This document shows positions 60,549 through 64,000 of a stretch of 64,000 bases of DNA, piece by piece. Source of the DNA: Phycisphaerales bacterium (GTDB taxonomy: Bacteria > Planctomycetota > Phycisphaerae > UBA1845 > Fen-1342); NCBI GenBank assembly GCA_016710275.1, contig JADJXS010000001.1, positions 3,658,001 to 3,722,000 of the forward strand, written 5' to 3'. How positions within the stretch are numbered: position 1 is the stretch's first letter; every line of letters starts with the position of its first letter. Both the position numbers and the translations under genes were made by a program. Below the pieces are notes generated by a model. That model had not been told where the DNA came from and did not search any database. It worked only from the letters and a program-made list of their open reading frames with translations.

Positions 60549-61955
60549 TCAATCAAAGCGATGCACGATGGACCGCACGATCGGCTCTTCCAATCGACCG
60601 CGCGGGTCGTAGAGGCGGATCGTGACGCGAAGGGCGTATGGCCATGTGCGGATGCGACGATCAGTGACGTCGTCCAGGGGGTTGTTGGGCACTTCCGGAG
60701 TGACCTCGCCAAAGTCGCCCAGACGGCCGTTGGCGATCGGCGTCGAGGCAATCAGCGCCCGGTTTTCCGAACTGTCCGGCACGAACACGAACGTGCGGCC
60801 GGGCGGGACCGAGACCCAGCGCAGGTTTTCCGCCCGCGTGTTGATGTCCGGGTGGTCCAGCGCGTTGCGCGGGTCTTCGGGCATGAGGAACTCGACGTGA
60901 AACCAGGCGCAGCCGGGTGCGAGATGAACCGCGCTGTTGGTCGCCAGTTCCGGCGGCGGCTGCCCAATGACCGTGGCGATGTGACGGGCGCCCTCCGACC
61001 CGGCGGGATAGAGCAGGCGATCCACCAGGTCGATCGCGGCGTTGGGCAGAGCCGGGGCGCGCGTGCCGCCGACGCCGCGATACGGCGAGAAGCGCGGGTC
61101 AAAGCGCGGGTCGCGAAGGAACCCGGTGAGATCGAACGTCACCGCGTCGCCGGCGCGCTTCGCGCCGACATCCGGCAGCGCGAGTTGCAGGCGCTCGTAC
61201 ACGTTCTGCGAGTTGAGGCCGGGATCAAACGGGAACGTCGAAGCGCTGGTCAGCGTGGGCGGCGGGTCAATCAGAAGCGCCCGGCGCGACAGGTGCCAGT
61301 CCCGGGCGGGGATCGGGCTGATCGCCGTCGGGGGGTTCGTGAAGATGTGCCGCAAAGTGCCTGCCCACAACTGGCCGCTCGTCGCAAGGCCCAGGTCGCC
61401 GAGCGCGGCGTGGCCATAGGTCACGAGCAGCGGCGAGCCGCGGGCGCCATCGCGATAGGCGGCCTGCTGCGCCTCGACGCGATTGTTGAGATTCAACTGC
61501 ACATACGGCGGCAGCGGGGCCTGCGACGTGGTCGCGCGGCGGGTGAAGAAGGCCAGGATGTCCGTTCGCGGGTCGCTGTATTGACTATCCGCCTGCGGGG
61601 CACGAACCGGATCGTAATTGCGCGGAACCCGCGCCGGATCCCCCATGAGTACGCGCGTGAAGCGCCGCGCGGCGACCTGGTCCGGCCCGACGCCGGCCGC
61701 CTGCGTGCCGCCGACGATCACGAGCATGCTCGACGAGGGGTCGACGTTTCGCAGGTCTTCCTCAAACTGCGTCTGCCACTGGCGCGCCACCGCGCTGATT
61801 TCGGAAAAGGCCGCCGCCTGGCGGGCGGTCTGCGTGGCCACGCGAAACGCGCTCACCACGACGACCAGCGCCACCGACACCACGGCCAGCGAGACGAGCA
61901 TCTCGACCAGCGTGAAGCCGCGCCGCGATCCGGAACCGGATTGACGTCCGTGCAT
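60549..61955 (-). CDS. GspJ-like minor pseudopilin
   Basis: 468 aa, roughly double normal GspJ. The prepilin signal RRGFTLVEMLVSLAVVSVALVVVV gives a cleavage after glycine 13 and glutamate at +5. A linker of helix, ATQTARQAAAFSEISAVARQ, follows as in GspJ/PilW. The rest is a large globular part with loops such as VDPSSSMLVIVG and PRTDILAFFTRR. It starts 6 nt after the stop of the next gene up, so the genes are co-transcribed. Assignment to GspJ rather than PilW is by position and N-terminus only. Confidence 0.75.
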   Translation of the reverse strand: MHGRQSGSGSRRGFTLVEMLVSLAVVSVALVVVVSAFRVATQTARQAAAFSEISAVARQWQTQFEEDLRNVDPSSSMLVIVGGTQAAGVGPDQVAARRFTRVLMGDPARVPRNYDPVRAPQADSQYSDPRTDILAFFTRRATTSQAPLPPYVQLNLNNRVEAQQAAYRDGARGSPLLVTYGHAALGDLGLATSGQLWAGTLRHIFTNPPTAISPIPARDWHLSRRALLIDPPPTLTSASTFPFDPGLNSQNVYERLQLALPDVGAKRAGDAVTFDLTGFLRDPRFDPRFSPYRGVGGTRAPALPNAAIDLVDRLLYPAGSEGARHIATVIGQPPPELATNSAVHLAPGCAWFHVEFLMPEDPRNALDHPDINTRAENLRWVSVPPGRTFVFVPDSSENRALIASTPIANGRLGDFGEVTPEVPNNPLDDVTDRRIRTWPYALRVTIRLYDPRGRLEEPIVRSIVHRFD

Positions 61956-61961
61956 GGTCGA

Positions 61962-63611
61962 TCAGTTCCTGATCTCGGGGATTCGCACCACGCGCCGCAG
62001 CACCGACACGATCGGCGACTTGCGATCCAGGCTGCCTTCCTTGTCCAGCACCGGCGGAATGACCCACACCGGCCAGCGCCACGACTCGTCCACGTCCGGC
62101 GTCCACGGGTTGTTGCGCACCACCCAGGGATAGAACCCGTTGAACGCGACGACCACGGTCGTATCGTCCGGGCGGTCCACCACTTCGAAGATCGGAAGCT
62201 CGCGCGTGGCGCGCGGCGTGAAGCCCGCCATCTCCCCGACCGCGCTCGACGGCGAACCGTTGATCGTCTCATCGTTGACCGCGGGGAAAAACTGCGCGCC
62301 CTTGGGCAGCAGCCGGCCCACGTCCGGCCGGCAATAGAAAACGAGCCGGCTGGGAGGCGCGAAATCCGCCCGCAGGTGACGATCGCCGAAGACATTCCCG
62401 GCGGGGTCGGTGGCGTAGGCGTTGGCCGGCGCCAGTGGCAGCGGCTTGGACGGGTCAAACACGACCAGCCACGGCTGCGGAAAGAGACGCGGCTCGACGC
62501 CCGCAGGACCGGCGATCGACACCGGCCGGACCACCGGGGCGGAAATATCCGCGCTGGTCGGATCCGATGCGACGTAGAAGTGGCGCTCGCTGGGGCGGCG
62601 CGTGACGACGACGATCAGCTCATACAGGCCGGAGTCCGACCCGGGCAGAAAGCTGATGCGACGATAGAAGACCGTCCAGGCGAAGCGGCTGGCCGCCATG
62701 CGGTTGATCTCATTGGCGGACGCATCGAGATACGGCGGGCCGATGCGTTGATCGCCGAAGGAGAGCAGTTGCATTCCGTTCCAGGAGGAATTCAACTCGT
62801 TAAAATATGCATCCACGTCGTAGCGGCTTTGCGGCAGCGGCGGAAACACGCGGATCGTGGGAGGCAGGGCCGGATTCACCGTGAGACTGACGCGCCCGTC
62901 CGGCGAACCGCCGGACCAGCGATTGTCCTCAGGCAGGTCAACTTCGGTGATCATGTTTTCCGAACCGGCGATGATCAGGTTTCGTGCCGCCATTTCGCGC
63001 AGCCACGAACGGATGTACTCCTCGGGGTTCTCGACCACCTGTCCATACTGTCCGGTTGCGCCGCCGCCGCCGAGATCCGGGTTGACGTTCAGCCCGACCA
63101 ACGGGCGGACCTTGATCAACGGCTCCCAATCCTGCGCCGGCTTTGCAGCGTCGCTGCCGGATTGAACTCCCGTACCGCGCGTTGCAAGGTCATAGGCAAT
63201 CGCATAATTGACCGTGCCCGCGGGCGCCGTTAGACGGGCCACCAGATGTTGATATTCACCGAATGGCGGCAACGCACCGGCGGGAATCCGCGGGCGGAAG
63301 ATCGGATCAAGCCGGCGACCCGAAATCGGCACGACCGTGTTGCCGACCGTGCGCATCTCCGCCAGCTTGCGCGAGAGGCGCAGCCGCTGCGAAACAACGC
63401 TCATCGCGTAATCCGAGGCGGACGCCCCGGTGGAGACCGCGGTCGTCTCGGCGGTGTAGTGCAGACCGGCGGGCAGCGCAGCCGCGATGATCAGCATGCC
63501 CAGGCCGAGGATCACCAGCGCGATCATCAGCTCAGGCAGACTGAACGCGGCCGCCGCGAATCCGCGGCGCGCGGTCAGACGAGTTCTGCGACCATCCCGG
63601 ATCATTCGCAA
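61962..63611 (-). CDS. GspI/PilV-like minor pseudopilin
   Basis: 549 aa. A 24-residue basic leader ends in AAAAFSLPELMIALVILGLGMLI, a prepilin motif in which proline occupies the position before Glu+5 (FSLPE instead of FTLIE). The mature part is large and beta-rich with no enzymatic signature; segments such as LYELIVVVTRRPSERHFY and VVVAFNGFYPWVV look like a structured head. Coupled to the GspJ-like gene (6-nt gap) and 18 nt after the partial gene at the window end. Likely part of one pseudopilus tip complex. Confidence 0.72.
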   Translation of the reverse strand: MRMIRDGRRTRLTARRGFAAAAFSLPELMIALVILGLGMLIIAAALPAGLHYTAETTAVSTGASASDYAMSVVSQRLRLSRKLAEMRTVGNTVVPISGRRLDPIFRPRIPAGALPPFGEYQHLVARLTAPAGTVNYAIAYDLATRGTGVQSGSDAAKPAQDWEPLIKVRPLVGLNVNPDLGGGGATGQYGQVVENPEEYIRSWLREMAARNLIIAGSENMITEVDLPEDNRWSGGSPDGRVSLTVNPALPPTIRVFPPLPQSRYDVDAYFNELNSSWNGMQLLSFGDQRIGPPYLDASANEINRMAASRFAWTVFYRRISFLPGSDSGLYELIVVVTRRPSERHFYVASDPTSADISAPVVRPVSIAGPAGVEPRLFPQPWLVVFDPSKPLPLAPANAYATDPAGNVFGDRHLRADFAPPSRLVFYCRPDVGRLLPKGAQFFPAVNDETINGSPSSAVGEMAGFTPRATRELPIFEVVDRPDDTTVVVAFNGFYPWVVRNNPWTPDVDESWRWPVWVIPPVLDKEGSLDRKSPIVSVLRRVVRIPEIRN

Positions 63612-63629
63612 TCCTCGATCCTGTGCGGA

Positions 63630-64000
63630 CTACTGCGGGGTGCCGGCGACAAGCCCGCCCCCGAACCGGTGGACCATGTACGGCCGACCGATCTTTCGCA
63701 GCAACGCTTCGCGCTGGGCCACGGGTGCACGCGGCCCGAGCGCAGTGAACTGCTCGCGGCTGTAGAAAACAAACCCGCCGGAGTTATGACGTAGAAACCG
63801 GCTGTTGGGCAGCAACTGCCCGGCGGAGTTCCGCAGGCCGTCACGCTCCCCCGCCCGCGCTCTTCGCGAATCGCTCGGGTCGCCGGGGTCGAACGCCCGC
63901 AGCGGAAACGCGCTGCGCAGCAGATCGGAACCGCTCTGCGACCAGCTCGGCGCCCGAAGCCCGGTCTGCGGGTCAAAGATCACCAGAAAATCGTCCGCGT
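63630..64000 (-). CDS. Partial protein, first visible gene of the pseudopilin operon (5' end outside window)
   Basis: The frame is open to the right edge (ADDFLVIFDPQTGLR) and ends at 63630, giving about 123 residues. The C-terminal part reads GGFVFYSREQFTALGPRAPV and a tail RPYMVHRFGGGLVAGTPQ. No prepilin signal is visible because the start is missing. Position suggests another pseudopilin-type or assembly protein of the same operon, but its identity cannot be told from this fragment. Confidence 0.6.
   Translation of the reverse strand, partial: ADDFLVIFDPQTGLRAPSWSQSGSDLLRSAFPLRAFDPGDPSDSRRARAGERDGLRNSAGQLLPNSRFLRHNSGGFVFYSREQFTALGPRAPVAQREALLRKIGRPYMVHRFGGGLVAGTPQ

Noticed and set aside
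60402..63233. 943-codon open frame antisense to the pseudopilin genes
   Set aside because: Arg/Val/Asp-rich composition without domains; the - strand has prepilin signals and operon spacing.

Overview
The window is high-GC bacterial DNA. It most likely comes from a planctomycete of the class Phycisphaerae. The basis is inference from content: several secreted proteins end in the same dockerin-like EF-hand pair built on NNFDID(P/A)F; there are large planctomycete-style pseudopilins; a LexA is present; an outer-membrane sugar pathway gene (kdsA) is present; and manganese/iron permeases are fused to DtxR-type domains, an architecture known from the related Chlamydiae. There is no 16S gene, so the assignment is not proven. 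Almost every real gene throws long open shadow frames on the other strand.

Layout, left to right. 1-7.4 kb: a tightly packed + strand arginine operon (argG end, an uncharacterised P-loop NTPase, argC, argD, an acyl-ornithine-type transcarbamylase argF', argB), followed by xseA. 7.5-14.7 kb, - strand: a very large secreted M6-type metalloprotease with four PKD domains and a Cys-rich C-terminal anchor, then a membrane protein and an FHA-domain protein. 14.9-24.6 kb, + strand: hemW, an acyl-CoA dehydrogenase pair plus thiolase, an orphan single-chain type IIG restriction-modification protein, and gmd. 24.7-29.7 kb, - strand: a metal ABC importer operon (binding protein, ATPase, two permeases). 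Both permeases carry a C-terminal DtxR/MntR-like regulator. A sigma70-type promoter with a dyad over its -10 box lies upstream.

29.8-37.6 kb: an NHL-propeller secreted protein coupled to a pseudopilin-like protein, a frameshifted TIGR03545/03546-like membrane protein, a thioredoxin-like lipoprotein, and the ammonifying nitrite reductase pair nrfH-nrfA. 37.7-40.5 kb: lexA behind an unrecognised gene with a strong promoter, and a frameshifted family 2 glycosyltransferase. 40.7-42.9 kb: a lower-GC RHS tip island with an orphan WapI-like immunity gene, a truncated RHS core with a variable C-terminus, a small membrane protein, and a second RHS scrap that repeats 25 nt of the first.

43-52.6 kb: housekeeping and metabolism (aroC, rplM-rpsI, a JAMM peptidase, a GHL10-type lipoprotein, ahcY, a secreted GH13 amylase with a dockerin-like tail, yraN, kdsA). 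52.6-55.6 kb: two more secreted proteins with dockerin-like tails. 55.9-64 kb: a - strand operon of unusually large type II secretion/type IV pilus-like minor pseudopilins (partial gene, GspI-like, GspJ-like, 1470-aa GspK-like). Together the secreted dockerin-tailed proteins and the pseudopilins suggest a cell that exports many polymer-active or surface proteins.

Most interesting leads: the doubly fused permease-regulator metal operon with its candidate operator, the predicted N-succinyl-ornithine specificity of ArgF' together with the uncharacterised P-loop protein in the arginine operon, the RHS tip graveyard, and the shared dockerin-like tail.
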